A DNA stretch of 64,000 nucleotides from Salvator merianae (GCA_003586115.2 QVOM02000034.1:139852449-139916448); one strand, 5' to 3'. Shown: positions 10,441 through 22,139, counted from the stretch's first letter. Notes: generated by a model not told the origin, from the letters alone. Numbers and translations are program-made.

Positions 10441-11071
10441 TAGAAGCAGAGGTCACCCATGAAGCCAAGATACATTGCTACTAGCGTGGGTAGTTTTAAA
10501 AATGGTTTGGACCAATTAGTGGAAGTCAAGAGCTATCTGTGGTCGGCCTCTGAAGGTCAGCAGCTAGGAAACTGCAAGCAGAATAAACTGTATGCTCATG
10601 TTCTGTTGGTGGGCTTTACGGTGCAGCTGTTTAGTCACTGCAAAAGCAGACTGCTGGAGCAGATGGGCCACTGAGGCATTTCTTATTTTCTAAAGTTATG
10701 TATGTCAACAAAATGAACAAGGTGGGAACATCCCAGAAGCCAGCCCACCTGACCAAGAAAAGGCCTGGCAGCGTATGCTGCTGACTGGAAACAGCAGGTG
10801 GTGGGTCGAGAAGTGGAATATAGAGAAATGTCCTGGAGGGCTCCAGTATCACAAGCACAGCTGGATTACATAGACAATGTATCCTTGCGTGGACATTCTC
10901 AGGAACTGTTACCCACATCCAAGATCAAGCTGTTGGCGTCCATGGTGATGCCTTAGTCCCCTGCCTTGCAAGTAGGTCTAGTCTTCCTGGAAATATGGGT
11001 CTTTTAGAACCCAGAGCAGAACCTATCCCAATTTACAGACTTGCCTGCTCCTGCAGCAGTGGTAGCACAAC

Positions 11072-11146
11072 CGACTTAGTTGCCTCAACCCTCCTCTTCA
11101 GCAATGTTTCTGCTGTGCACCATCATCCCAATAACTTGCATCTCCA
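11072..11146 (+). repeat. Inverted repeat arm A inside gypsy gag
   Basis: About 75 bases here are the near-perfect reverse complement of 11,614-11,688, with only a few mismatches. Both arms lie within the gag part of the plus-strand gypsy relic. Confidence 0.85.
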
Positions 11147-11613
11147 GAGCTGTCACAGCCTCAGCTAGCACCACAATTGCACCTACATTCCCCCACCTGC
11201 ACTACAACCTGTTCTGGCAATGCCCAAACCTATTCCAGATTCCTTTCTTCCAATTCCTAGGGTTCCCCTAAAGTTAGTACAGTTCTGGTATGGTCTGTAT
11301 GCACCAGGCCACTACAATAGGGCACTTCAGGCAAATATTAAGTTGCCAGAACTGCTTGATGGGAACTTCAGCAAGTTGCATTTGTCTTGATGGATCTTTG
11401 AATGTACATGCAGGTGTGAACTGGAGACTTTCCTAATGACCCTGCCAAAATCGCCTTCACCATTAATCTGCTCTCAGGAACTGCTCCTCATGAACATTGG
11501 GGATTATTGGGAGACCAAGACTTGAGACTTGGGACTTTGAAACTTTTTGGAGGACCCTTGACACTCAATATCAAGACCCTGTTAGGTGGGATCCCATTAT
11601 ATAGAGATAACTT

Positions 11614-11688
11614 GGAGATGCAAGTTATTGGGATGATGGTGCATGGCAGAAACGTTGCTGAAAAGGAGGATTGAGGCAACTAAGTCGC
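11614..11688 (-). repeat. Inverted repeat arm B inside gypsy gag
   Basis: Reverse complement of arm A (11,072-11,146), separated from it by about 470 bases. It directly precedes the gag C-terminal frame. Confidence 0.85.
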
Positions 11689-11931
11689 CAATTCAAGCAG
11701 GGCAAGCAGACAGTTGCCACCTATGCACCAGAGTTTAGGAAGCTGGCAGCCAAAGTGGCTGACTTGCAGGATGCCTGTTGGACTATAATGTTCTGGGATG
11801 GATTTAATCAGGATATTAAGATGCTGGGAGTACACAGTGATGATCCCAGTACCTTGGAGGGATGGGCACAGTTGGCAGCAAAACTAGAAGTCCAACTGGC
11901 TAATCTACAAATCACAACCAGTCAGATCTGA
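11671..11931 (+). pseudogene. Gypsy gag relic
   Basis: An 86-codon frame reads KQGKQTVATYAPEFRKLAAK and later LEGWAQLAAKLEVQLANLQ, which is the C-terminal half of the retrotransposon gag domain of Ty3/gypsy elements (block QG.RTVATYTAEFRKLA; LEGLIQLAIQIDNRL). It is detached from its N-terminal half by the inverted-repeat region. Confidence 0.75.
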
Positions 11932-12269
11932 GACACCACTGGAAATTCAGTCACCTGTCCCTTGTAGAAGCCAGCTTTACCTGGAAGAAAGGAATTGATA
12001 GCCCAAGGACTATGCCTTTACTGTGGGAACTCCTGCCATACGGGGCTGCCAAACCAACCAAAGATACCAAGCAGAAAACCAAAATTCTAATAGCTCTAGC
12101 TATAGATGCTAAAGTGAAACTTCCCCTATCACAGAAGTAATTTGTAGGATATGCACAGCAGACCTACAGAACCAGAAAAAAATGGGGCACTGGGCAGGAC
12201 ATAATTCTCAGCAATCCCATCACCAGTCTGGCAGCATTACTGAAACATGGTGCTGGTATTACATCTCAT

Positions 12270-12600
12270 AATCCCTGGGCCTGTTCACCTTTTGGTGAGC
12301 TTCTGGACAGCTTGACTGGGAACAGCTGGATGGCTCCCAGTCAGTAGTGTTTGTACCCTCTTCTGGGTGCAAATGCTGCAAATGGGCTGGGCAGGGTGGC
12401 TGTGACTGTGTAGTCATGTGCTCCTGATCACCATGGCAACATCCAGCTGTGTGCCAGATGCTGCTGTGGCTGCTGCCATGGTGATTGGGCCTGCCATGTG
12501 CACTGTGAATGCTGGTGGCCCTGTATGGGGCTGTTCTAGCACTTGCAGTGCAAATGACCACTGCACTACTGGGTCTTTACCAACCAAGTATGGTATAAAT
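12270..12600. mobile_element. Short non-autonomous element of the CTGGCATT/GGGCCTGTT family
   Basis: This block separates the gypsy zinc knuckle from the protease. It begins near GGGCCTGTTCACCTTTTGG and shares, in order, several stretches with 58,600-58,890, including ATGGCAACATCCAGCTG-like and GCATTCACA-like words. Exact ends are uncertain. A small palindrome TATGGTATAAATGTTATACCATA lies at its 3' edge (about 12,588-12,613). Confidence 0.5.
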
Positions 12601-13782
12601 GTTATACCATACTAGGCAAGTGAATGCGAAAAGGTTCCTGGATTGGTTGAGTTCAAAGTCCAAGCTCTCATTGACAGTGATGCCAGTAGAAATATAATTG
12701 AATCTACCCTAGTAGATAAATTGAATTTCCTATTGTAGAATTACCCAAACTTAGCACTTTTGTTATCCTTGATGGCCGAAGGCCAGGACTATCCCATTAA
12801 AAGCACATCATCAGGAAGAGTTAGAGCTTTTAGTGACACATACTTCTTTTTACCTGGTTGTGCTTGATATTAATTGGCTTAACGCACATGTCTGTGATGT
12901 AGAGGCAAAGACTGATGAGATTTTATTCTGATAAGTGCCTGCTTCACCTTAATGGCAAAGAGCTTACCTTAGCCTTCATAAAGTTCTCTTAAACCTCTGT
13001 ATGGAACTGCACATAAGGGCTCCACTCACTCTCTCCCAAGCCAATACCAGGACCTTGCTGAAGTGTTTGAAGAGCCTGACATGCTTCCCCACACTGCAAC
13101 TATGACTTCCACCTGGGGTGGAGTTGTTTATGTGTCACTGCTATCCTTTGATGGAGGTTGGATTGGCTGACTTGAAAGAGCTACTGGATACAGATTTAGC
13201 CCCCCAATTCATTCACCCTTTCTCTTCCCCAATTCTGACTTCTGTATTAGTTGTAAGAAAAAACAAAATGTCTAACTCCACAGCCCTCACAGTACCACCC
13301 ACAGAATTCCTCGAAGGTGTTTAAAACAAACAAATAAACTGAAAAAGGAAAAAAGCCAACAATTCCTAAATTTCAGTGGATACCAGAATGCCAATCTGCT
13401 TTTGAAAAACTCAAACTCCTATTTACAGTTGAACCTATTCTCAGATATTTTCCTTTCACTGTGTAATGTAATGCCAGTGATGTAGAAATAGGTGAACTTC
13501 TACTGCAGGTTGATCCAGAAACCACTGGACTCTACCTCTGTGTTTGTGTGTCATGTCAGCTCACATCAATGGAATGTGGTTATGAAAGATGGGATAAAGA
13601 GCTTTTGAGTGTGAAACATTACCTAACAATCTGGAAACACTACCTTGAGGAGGTACGGCATCCTTTTAAAGTTTGAGCTGGTCATCAAAACTTATAGGCA
13701 CTGCAAACACCCCAGAAGCTCTCCCCCCATTAGCTTCAATGGGTGATCTTTTTCACAAGTATTGAGTCACCTTCTGGTAAGG

Positions 13783-13865
13783 TGCATTTGCACTTACCTG
13801 GCATTGTGACATCCAGGTCGGTGTGATATACTGATCGCACATTTACAAAGAGGAGCTTAAACTAC
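13783..13865. mobile_element. Left part of a short foldback-type element split by an L2
   Basis: Contains GCATTTGCACTTACCTGGCA, similar to the start of the element at 59,516, and CATTTACAAAGAGGAGCTTA. The right part resumes at 21,867 after the L2. The stretch CATTTACAAA.AGGAGCTTAA is also found uninterrupted at about 23,648. Confidence 0.55.
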
Positions 13866-15666
13866 CTGGCAAGATGGTGTCGAGCAAGTAGCCTGAAGAA
13901 TCAGCTCCTGCAAAAATTTAACCTTCTAATCTGAATTTATGGACTATCTCCTCGGCTGGCTTCTGGCAAGAGGTAAAACCCTACTTTCTCTGTTGTCAAG
14001 ATTTATAGAGGCTTTTAACATTTCTACAACTCCTGGCAAGGAAGAGAAGATAACGCTCTGAAGATAACGTTCTGAGATAATGCTCTGAGTCCTCCCAATT
14101 TCCAGAACAAAACCCTGGAAAGTAATTAAAGACATGGGAAGATATCCCTACCAGAGGGAACTCTTTAACAAACCTTTTTCAGTAAATAGGTTTGTCCAGT
14201 ATGAGATGATACTGAAGTCATAACTAAATTGAGAGAGATTCAGCAGCAAATACGATCTCCAGAGATGAATCAGAGGGGTGATTCAGCTACTTTTGAGCTG
14301 CTTGCAAACAAACCTTCCTATCGCATGAAGTTTTAACAACTTTATATGAAAGACTGAATGACATGATATAGATGAGATTAAATAAAACCTTGAAAAACTT
14401 TTAACTACCGAGAGTTTCATGACGCAACTTGCTAATAACTAAAAGATAAACTACCTGCCGCCGTCTTCAATCTCTCAGGAGCAAGAAAAATTGCCACTCC
14501 TTACAAGCTTTCAAGGACAGCCTGGCTATCTTCAAACTACCTTAAGGCATTCACTCTAACTAAACCCATGCCAGATAGCCTTAAGCATTGAAAGGAGAGA
14601 AAGAAATAAAATCGACGGGTCAATAAAACTAAGTGCTACATTTAATACCTCAATTAATAAGTATCGATAGCAGAAAACCTGATCTTAAGTCACCATACTG
14701 GCTTCCCGTCAGGAACCTCCACAAAAGACTAGTAGTAGCCTTCTCTTGCCTTGAGGTTCTGCACAAGCTCTTGAGAATACGAGAAGCTCTAAGTAGCAGC
14801 TATAGTCTACCTCTTGAAGAATAAAACAACATTCTAAAACAACTGGATATCTCATCCGGGCGACCGGTGACGAGGTTCCGCGAGGAGACGGTGGGAAGCT
14901 GCTCTGGGACTTTGTGGAGAAGGTTGGAAGGCACGCAGACCTAGGCCTTGCCACTGGACACCAGCTCTGCAGTTGTCACTGGGAAGCCGCGAAGGCAATA
15001 AACAGTAAGTTACGCAGAACTAAAGGGAGAAAGGGAAGACAGGTCATCTCGGCACCTTCAGCAGGAGACCGGGCTTCGCGATCCAGTGGGCAGCTCCTGA
15101 CTACACCTTGCACGGGCTGGGCCAGCTTCATGAGGAGCAGCAGTGGAGTGGCCCCCTTCGGCTCCTGCCTGGCATGAAATACGGCCCCGTTCATTGCTGT
15201 GGTTGCTGCCATCTGGGATGAGAAACTCTTTGGTCACACCCATCACAGCTGCCTCCCCCCTTAATTGCCAGCAGAACTGGCAGTGGCGCCCGGGAGTGGA
15301 GCAGGCCTCAGCAGCTCCGTCGGGAGTAGCAGCAACGATGGCGGAAATAGGACATGCTGGGGGGGGGGTCTCAGGTAGAGATCTCTCACAGCCCTTTCTG
15401 GAGATTGATCTCGGGATCATCAAAGCAGATGTTCCACCATCAAGCTATTGCTCTTTCACAGAGTTTAGTGAGATTTATTGCCAGGTCACTGTTTTGAGGA
15501 TTGTAGATAATTATACAGTAATTTGCTGTTTTGTTAGTATTTTTATTACCCCAATACATTATATGTTATGTAATTACAGAGAAAGACCCCCTGGTCATCT
15601 AGTTCATGTTGGAGGCATTTGTTAGGGTACCTTCTGGTCCCTTTGTGGATCAGAGTGTATTTAATC

Positions 15667-15904
15667 ATGCCACCACATGAGGGTCCAGAACCCCAGCCCC
15701 TCATCGACGCACCGTCAGGGATCCCCACTCTCCTAGGTATGGGCAGGTCCGGTATTGGGAGGAGGCCATATATGAGGACGTCAGTGAGACAATTGCGCGC
15801 TCGCTGTCTTCCTAACCTCCGTCCCATCCTGCGATATGATGGTAGTGGGACTGTTGACCCTCCTTCCCTGCTTTTGTGCAATGCCAGGTCTATCAACAAC
15901 AAGG
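15667..15904 (+). pseudogene. L2 ORF2, N-terminal part before the L1 insertion
   Basis: The frame from ATG 15,667 starts MPPHEGPEPQPLID and reaches PPSLLLCNARSINNK, the first conserved strand of the L2 apurinic-type endonuclease. It is cut by the L1 at 15,905 and continues in phase from 18,790 (NKVAIIRDLVIDHRVDLACL). Joining the two sides removes the L1 plus one copy of its target duplication. Confidence 0.75.
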
Positions 15905-18631
15905 AAATATATGTATGTAAAAAGTGAATATCAAAGCTGGAATATAAAATCGATGAGGAGACTAACGAATTATTTAAAGAAGAAAAAAGAGAAATCATGG
16001 ATAAGAAAGTTAAAAGATCAAAATGGGGTGGAATATGAAGATCAGAAAAAATTAAGGGATATAATGAGATCCTTTTATTCTGATTTATATAGGGAGGAAG
16101 ATGTAGATAATACCCAATTAAATATTAAAAACAAGATACAGGATGAGGATAGAATAGATTTAAATGCTAAAATTACTCAGGCAGAGGTAGCAGCAGTGAT
16201 TAAGGGTCTAAAAACAGGAAAGTCCCCGGGATCAGATGAGTTCACAGCAGATTTTTATAAGGCATTTGAGGAAGATTTAATACCACATCTGACGAATTTA
16301 TTTAATGAGGTTTATATAAAACAAAGGGTCCCAGAATCATGGAAAGAGTCAGAAATTATTACTTTACCGAAGACAGGGAAGGATTTATTACAACCAGGGT
16401 CATATCGCCCAATCAGTTTATGTAATCAAGATTACAAGATTTTTGTAAAAATCTTGGCAAATAGGTTGGAAAGCATACTACCAAAAATAATTGAAGGGGA
16501 TCAATATGGCTTTGTAAAGGGGAGAAAAATAGGTGACCCAATTAAAAATATTATTGCAGTTTTGAATCATGCACATCAGAATAAAAACAAGATAGGAATT
16601 TTAAAGTTGGATGTATTCAAAGCTTTTGATAAAGTGAATCATAAATATCTACTGAAATTATGTAGAGAGTTAAATATGGGGCAAAATTTTTGTGAAACTT
16701 TGAAAGGATTGTATACAAATTGTAAAGCAAGAGTTTGAGTAAATGATGGAAAATCAGATTATATAAACATTGCAAATGGTACCAAGCAAGGCTGCCCACT
16801 CTCCCCAGTGTTATTCATATTAGCGATAGAGGTTCTAGCAAATGATATAAGGGACAGCCAAAGGTGGGCTGGTTATCAGGTAGGTAATGAGCAAATTAAA
16901 TTAAATCTATTTGCTGATGATGCATTGTTAATCTCAAACCAACCATTAGAAATGGTTAGAGAAGTTACATTAATTTTACAGAAATTTAAATTACAATCTG
17001 GGTTATCAGTAAATATTAAAAAATCAGAAATAATACGTCTCAATACACCACCAGGGGAGCAATTGGAATTGAAGAGAATAGCAGGGCTGAAACTGGGAAT
17101 AAAGAAGATGAAATATCTAGGAGTATGGCTTTATAAAAACCCTAATAAGATAATAAATGGCAATTATAAAATTGTCTGGAAATCAATAGAAAAGCAATTT
17201 AAAAAATGGGAAGGGAAGTATTTAAACAAAATAGACAAAATTAGAGTATTAAAGATGTTAATAATACCAAAAATAATGTACTTGTTTCAAACATTGTCAC
17301 CTGTAGTAGACAGGAGGTCCTTACAGGGCTGGGACAGAAGAATAAATAAATGGATGGCGGGGGGAAAGAAACCCAGATTGAGGAACAAATGGCTAATAAC
17401 AAGAGAGGAGGAAGGAGGATGAGGAATACCCAGTTTGCAGATTTACCATGATGCATTCCAACTACAAAGATTACTAGAGTTGCAATATACAAAAAAGAAG
17501 TGGGGGGAAATAGAAAAAGAGATGAATGGAATGAGGGAAGAAGAAATTATTTTTAAAGACTGGAATAGGAGGGAGGAAAGATCAATGAAAGAACCATTAA
17601 AGGGTACAATGGTGGTATGGAAAAAAAGGAAAAAGCAATTAATAACAAGTAATGTAAATAAATTGGTGTCTATATGGAAAATAAACAAAAATGGAGATGG
17701 AAATTTGAGGATAATATTGGGTACAATGAGAGAAAGAGGATTTAAGACAATAGAGGATTTGTATGTTAATCAAGGGAACCCAATAGATGGGGATGCCATT
17801 CGAGGAATAATAGGACAGAGATACTGGTTAGAAGCAACAGCAATCAGAACATATATAAATAGACCAGAAATGAGAGGAAAAATTAAAGAGGAAGATACAT
17901 TATTTGAAAAATTGATAAGAAAATGTATTAAAGGAGAAAGTAAAATTGCAGGAGGATTCTATATCCAATTAAGTTCTGTAAAAGATAAAGTGGTGGAGGA
18001 GTTATATAATATATGGAGTACAGATATAAGGATTGAAAGAGAGGAAATTAAGAATGAAATAAAATGTATAAAGATGGTAAAGTATAATAATCTCAAAGAA
18101 GTAAGAAGGAAAATATTACACAAATGGTATAGAACCCCTGCACAATTATCACACTTCTTTACAAACATGGGTAGTAATTGCTGGCATGGATGCAATCAAA
18201 GAGGTATTTTTTTTCATATGATCTGGGAATGCCCGATAGTATCAGAATTTTGGAAAAAGATAGAGAAAGAAATTTGTGACATGATGAATATACAATGTAC
18301 AATAACAGGGAGAATGGGAGTCTTGCATATGGAGTTAAATAATCTTCCAGCTATCCATCTGAAGGAGATAGTAGAAGAATTGTTAACATGTGCTCAAGTA
18401 GTCATAGTTAGTGGATGGAAGGACAGAACGAAATGGACTATTAGTAAATGGTATAATTATATAATTAATGTGATAGCGGTAGAAATACTGAATAGTCGTA
18501 TGAATTCTATTACTAATTTGGATAGGGTTAGATTATGTAAACAAAAATGGATGATAGTTAAAACATATTTAGATAATAAGCTTAGGAGTGAAAGTGAAAA
18601 ATTGAAGTTGCGTTTAATTTTCTCAATGTAG
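15905..18631 (+). pseudogene. L1 ORF2 (RT and C-terminal part), one frame with two TGA stops
   Basis: The three open stretches ending at 16,738, 17,422 and 18,631 are all in the same frame and are separated only by single TGA codons at 16,736-16,738 and 17,420-17,422. RT landmarks are GKSPGSDEFTADFY, SYRPISLCNQDYKIF, DQYGFVKGR, motif A KLDVFKAFDKVNHKYL, NGTKQGCPLSP and the catalytic FADD box at 16,910-16,921. The C-terminal part carries a Cys-rich block including WHGCNQRGIFFHMIWECP, the zinc-knuckle-like region of L1 ORF2. The endonuclease is absent because of 5' truncation. Very little decay apart from the two stops. Confidence 0.88.
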
Positions 18632-18781
18632 TGTTATGAATTGTGTAGCCTTTTCTATGATTGATATAAAAACTTTGAATCTTGTATTACCCGTGGGGGG
18701 GTGGGGGAGGGGGACTTGTAGCAATGGTAAAAGAAAAAACTAATAAAAAGATTTTAAAAACAAACAAACAAAAAAAAAACC
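15905..18781 (+). mobile_element. 5'-truncated L1-clade LINE inserted in L2
   Basis: A 2.88-kb insertion flanked by the 8-bp duplication CAACAAGG (15,897-15,904 and 18,782-18,789) and ending in an A-rich tail (about 18,742-18,780). It starts inside ORF2, between endonuclease and RT, and carries the RT and C-terminal domains in one frame. Five-prime truncation, a short duplication and a tail are the normal marks of target-primed reverse transcription. Confidence 0.9.
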
Positions 18782-18789
18782 CAACAAGG

Positions 18790-19404
18790 TCGCAATAATA
18801 CGTGACCTCGTTATCGACCATCGGGTAGATCTGGCTTGCCTGACCGAAACCTGGGTTAGGGAGGGGGATACAGTAGCCCTCTCCCAAATAACTCCCCCAG
18901 AGTTTTCGGTCCATCAGCAGGCTAGAACGGGGGCTCGGGGTGGGGGTGCGGTGGCGATTCTGTCCCGGGAGGTTTTCTCCCCCAGGACCTTACCAGTCCC
19001 AGAAATTGCCGGCATTGAATGTGTTGGCCTGGTTCTAGGCTCTTTGGAGAGACTGGCGATTCTGCTGGTGTACCGATTGCCTAGCGCACCGCCGGGTAGC
19101 CTCCCACGGCTCCTGGAGGTGGTGTCTGACTGGGCATTGAGGTTCCCCAACCTTATTGTGCTGGGGGACTTTAATGTATGGGTTGATGCCACCTCTCCGG
19201 GGGCCATGGAGCTAGTTTCGTCCATGGCGACACTGGGCCTCTCCTTGCTTGGGACCAGTCCGACCCATTCGGCCGGTCACACTTTAGATCTGGTCTTCTG
19301 GGCTAGTACAGAAGTGGTCTTAGATGGTCTTGAACCAGTTCCATGGTCTGACCACTTTATCCCGAGGGCCCGGGTTCGGTTTGCCATCCCCCCCGCCCCC
19401 AGCT
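18790..19404 (+). pseudogene. L2 ORF2 endonuclease part
   Basis: A continuous frame from the L1 junction gives DLACLTETWVREGD (catalytic TETW), LIVLGDFNVWVD (catalytic GDFN) and GHTLDLVFWAS followed by WSDHF (catalytic SDH). These are the expected endonuclease motifs in order. A frameshift near 19,400 moves the reading to the frame beginning at 19,442. Confidence 0.85.
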
Positions 19405-19441
19405 AGGCACCGGACCGATTTTTGTCCGCCTGCAAGGAACT

Positions 19442-21548
19442 ATGGATCCAATTGGTTTCCAGAATGCCTTGCGGGATTCTGTCCCTGTGGGCGACTCTGT
19501 AGATGAGCTTGTTGAGAGCTGGAACGCTAGGCTCTCGTTGGCCATAGACAGGATTGCCCCCAAGTGGCCTCTCAGGCCCCACAAGAAGCTCGCCCCGTGG
19601 TTTACCAGGGAGTTGCGAGTTTTGAAGTGGAACCTGAGACGCCTAGAGAAGGTTTGGAGGCGAACTCGAGACGAAGCATCGAGAACATCGTTCTGTAGGC
19701 ATAAGAGAGCCTACGAGATGGCGACCAAGGAAGTGAAGAGACTTTTTCACTCTGTGGAGATCGCATCCGCAAACTTGCGGCCAGCTCAATTATTCAGAAC
19801 CATTAGGTAACTTACTTTCCTTCCCGGGAATCAAAATTCCTCTAATTTGGCCATTAGCTGTGAGGCATTTGCGACGTTTTTTGCGGATAAAGTCTCGAAG
19901 CTCCGCCTCGACCTCCCTCCAACAGTTGAGACAGTAGCAGCTAGAGGTCCCTCGACCATCTTCAGGTCCGTTGTTGGCCCGTTTCATCCTACTCGATCAA
20001 ACAGAAGTTGACAGGACACTTGTGAAGGTGAGACCTACCACCTGCTCTCTTGACCCATGTCCTTCATGGCTGGTGAAAGCCAGCAGTGAGGCACTGGGTG
20101 CCCATCTGATGGAGATTATTAACCACTCTTTAGAGCAAGGAGTGTTCCCAGATGGGTTAAAAGAAGCAGTGGTCCGCCCCCTCTTAAAAAGATCTAGTTT
20201 AGATCCTAATGATCTGCCCAATTACCGCCCGGTCTCGAATCTTTCGTTTCTGGGCAAGGTAATTGAGAGAGTGGTGGTGGAACAATTGCAAGTGTTCCTG
20301 GATCTAGCTGCTGTTTTAGGCCCCTATCAATCTGGTTTCAGACCAGGTTACGGGATGGAGTCTGCTCTCCTGGCCATCACAGATGACATTCAGAGACATA
20401 CTGACCGAGGTGGTTTGGCGCTGCTGATACTTTTGGATCTATCAGCAGTGTTGGACGTTGTGGATCATGACATCTTGACGTACCGCCTCGAAGAGGCTGG
20501 GGTTCAGGGAACCGCTCTTTCTTGGTTCTCCTCGTTCCTCCAGCGCCGAGGGCAGCGAGTGGTTTTCGGGGGTCAGAGCTCCCAGTGGTCCCCACTTCAA
20601 TGTGGGGTCCCTCAGGGTGCTTTGTTCTCCCTGATACTCTTTAGCATCTTTATGCGCCCCTTGGCTCAGGTGATCCGTAGTCATGGGCTGATTTGCCATC
20701 AGTATGCTGATGACACTCAGCTCCTTCTGTTGATGGAGGGTCAGCCAACGTCCGTTCCGGTTGCTCTTTGCCGGTGTCTGGAGGCCATTGCGCTCTGGTT
20801 GAGGGGGAGCAGATTGAAACTGAATCCAGCGAAGACGGAGGTCCTTTGGCTGGGTCGGGGGTCAGAGCCTAGTGGATTCCAGCTGCCGTCTTTCGGAGAG
20901 AGTCCTCTGAATACTCTCTCCGTCAAAAGTCTGGGTGTTCACCTGGACCCCAACCTTTCTATGGGGTCGCAGGTTGCTCACTCAGCTAAGACGGCCTTTT
21001 TTCATCTGAGGCAAGCTCGGCAGCTGGCTCCCTATCTCTCCCGCCCTGACCTTGCCACTGTGATCCATGCGACAGTCACCTCCAGGCTAGACTACTGTAA
21101 CTCTCTCTACGCTAGCCTGCCTTTGGACCTGATCCGGAAGATGAAATTGGTGCAAAATGCAGCGGCCCACCTTCTTACGGGCTCCCCTCGTGGGGCCCAT
21201 ATTACTCCCATTCTGCGGGAGCTGCATTGGCTACCAGTCGAGTTCCGGATCCGGTTCAAAGTTTTGGTTATGACCTTTAAGGCCCTACGCGGCTTGGGGC
21301 CCTCATATCTCTGGGACCGTCTTGCCATTTATACACCTGGGAGAGTATTGAGATCTTCAATGGACCACAATAGATTGGTGGTCCCTGGCATGAGAGAGGC
21401 TCGCCTCTCGGTCACGAGGCATAGGGCCTTCTCATGCGTCACCCCTGTCTGGTGGAACGCTCTGCCGGCAAGCTCCCGGGCAATTTGTGAATTGCCTAGT
21501 TTTCGGAGAGCTTGCAAGGCAGAGCTGTTCCACCAGGCCTTTGGCTAA
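19442..21548 (+). pseudogene. L2 ORF2 linker and reverse transcriptase
   Basis: The linker frame (from 19,442 to about 19,980, with one TAA at 19,808) leads, after a second frameshift, into a 525-codon open frame at 19,971-21,548. RT blocks are LKRSSLDPNDLPNYRPVSNL, YQSGFRPGYG, motif A as LDLSAVLDVVDHD (usual L2 form LDLSAAFDTVDHD, so two to three changes), CGVPQGALFS, the catalytic YADDTQ at 20,703-20,720, and SRLDYCNSLYASLP with VQNAAAHLLTG near the C-terminus. It ends at TAA 21,546-21,548, the usual place. Frameshifts and changed motif A suggest it is inactive. Confidence 0.87.
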
Positions 21549-21835
21549 CGCCACCAGCCCGATTATGAGGGTGGCTGGACTATACAGCCGATTTCTATTC
21601 GGCCCCAGCGACAGTCCTGTTAAAGTAGTGTTCTGGACCCTGTTATTTCATTTCTATGTAATGTTTACAGTTGATTTATTGGAGGGGTAACTGGGGGTCT
21701 TGATGTTTTGATGTTTTAATATTTTAGTATTTCATTGTTTGATAATTTCTGGTGTTTTTATTGATGTTTTAATTGTAATTTTTACTTGTTGGTAGCCGCC
21801 CAGAGCCCAATTCGGGATGGGCGGGATATAAAACT

Positions 21836-21866
21836 AATAAATAAATAAATAAATAAATAAATAAAA
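21836..21866. repeat. (TAAA)n tail of the L2
   Basis: About seven TAAA units directly follow GGGATATAAAACTAA at the L2 3' end, which is the usual short-repeat tail of L2 elements. Confidence 0.9.
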
Positions 21867-22130
21867 TTAAACTACTTTTATGGACACTTCCCGGCCACTG
21901 CCATGGCAAGGATCAGGCATGGTTACCAGCATTCACACTGCAAATGCTGGTAGCCGGCTTCAGGTAAGGTTTCTGGCCACACGGTGTGGACAGTGTGAAA
22001 AAGCCTTTTCTCTCCAGCTTGTCATACAAGAGAGCCAAGATCAGGAAAGTGGAATGGTTTGCTCTATCTTGCCACACAGTGAATGGAAGGTTTACCAGCT
22101 CATACTGGGATCTCAAAACTTATCCTTTTT
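21867..22130. mobile_element. Right part of the foldback-type element split by the L2
   Basis: Contains the internal palindrome ACCAGCATTCACACTGCAAA followed by TGCTGGTAGCC, shared with elements at about 51,430 and 52,610. Together with 13,783-13,865 it forms the pre-insertion element. Its right end is not clear. Confidence 0.5.
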
Positions 22131-22139
22131 ATAGCACAA

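Larger units (their letters stand above)
10690..13760 (+). mobile_element. Ty3/gypsy-type LTR retrotransposon relic, plus strand
   Basis: Segments in order are: gag N-terminal part (to about 11,500, including PNDPAKIAFTINLLSG), gag C-terminal part (11,671-11,931), a zinc-knuckle start at about 12,010 (GLCLYCGNSCH), an aspartic-protease relic (about 12,640-12,900), the beginning of RT (about 13,110-13,265, with the block before FVKKKDG) and RNase H (about 13,360-13,700, with FEKLKLLFT and DKELLSVKHYL). Most of the RT palm is deleted between 13,265 and 13,350. No LTRs were seen. Confidence 0.75.
13866..21866 (+). mobile_element. Nearly full-length L2-clade LINE, plus strand, with L1 inserted
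   Basis: A perfect 9-bp duplication, TTAAACTAC, flanks the block at 13,857-13,865 and 21,867-21,875. The 5' part (13,866-15,660) is untranslated and partly GC-rich. Endonuclease begins at 15,667 and resumes after the L1 at 18,790; reverse transcriptase lies at about 20,000-21,548. The 3' end has the L2-type tail GGGATGGGCGGGATATAAAA followed by (TAAA)n. Only two obvious frameshifts (near 19,400 and 19,980) break ORF2, so the insertion is fairly recent. Confidence 0.85.

Noticed and set aside
19971..21548. 525-codon frame as a host gene
   Set aside because: It is the reverse transcriptase of an L2 retrotransposon, shown by YADDTQ and other RT blocks, tail and target duplication.
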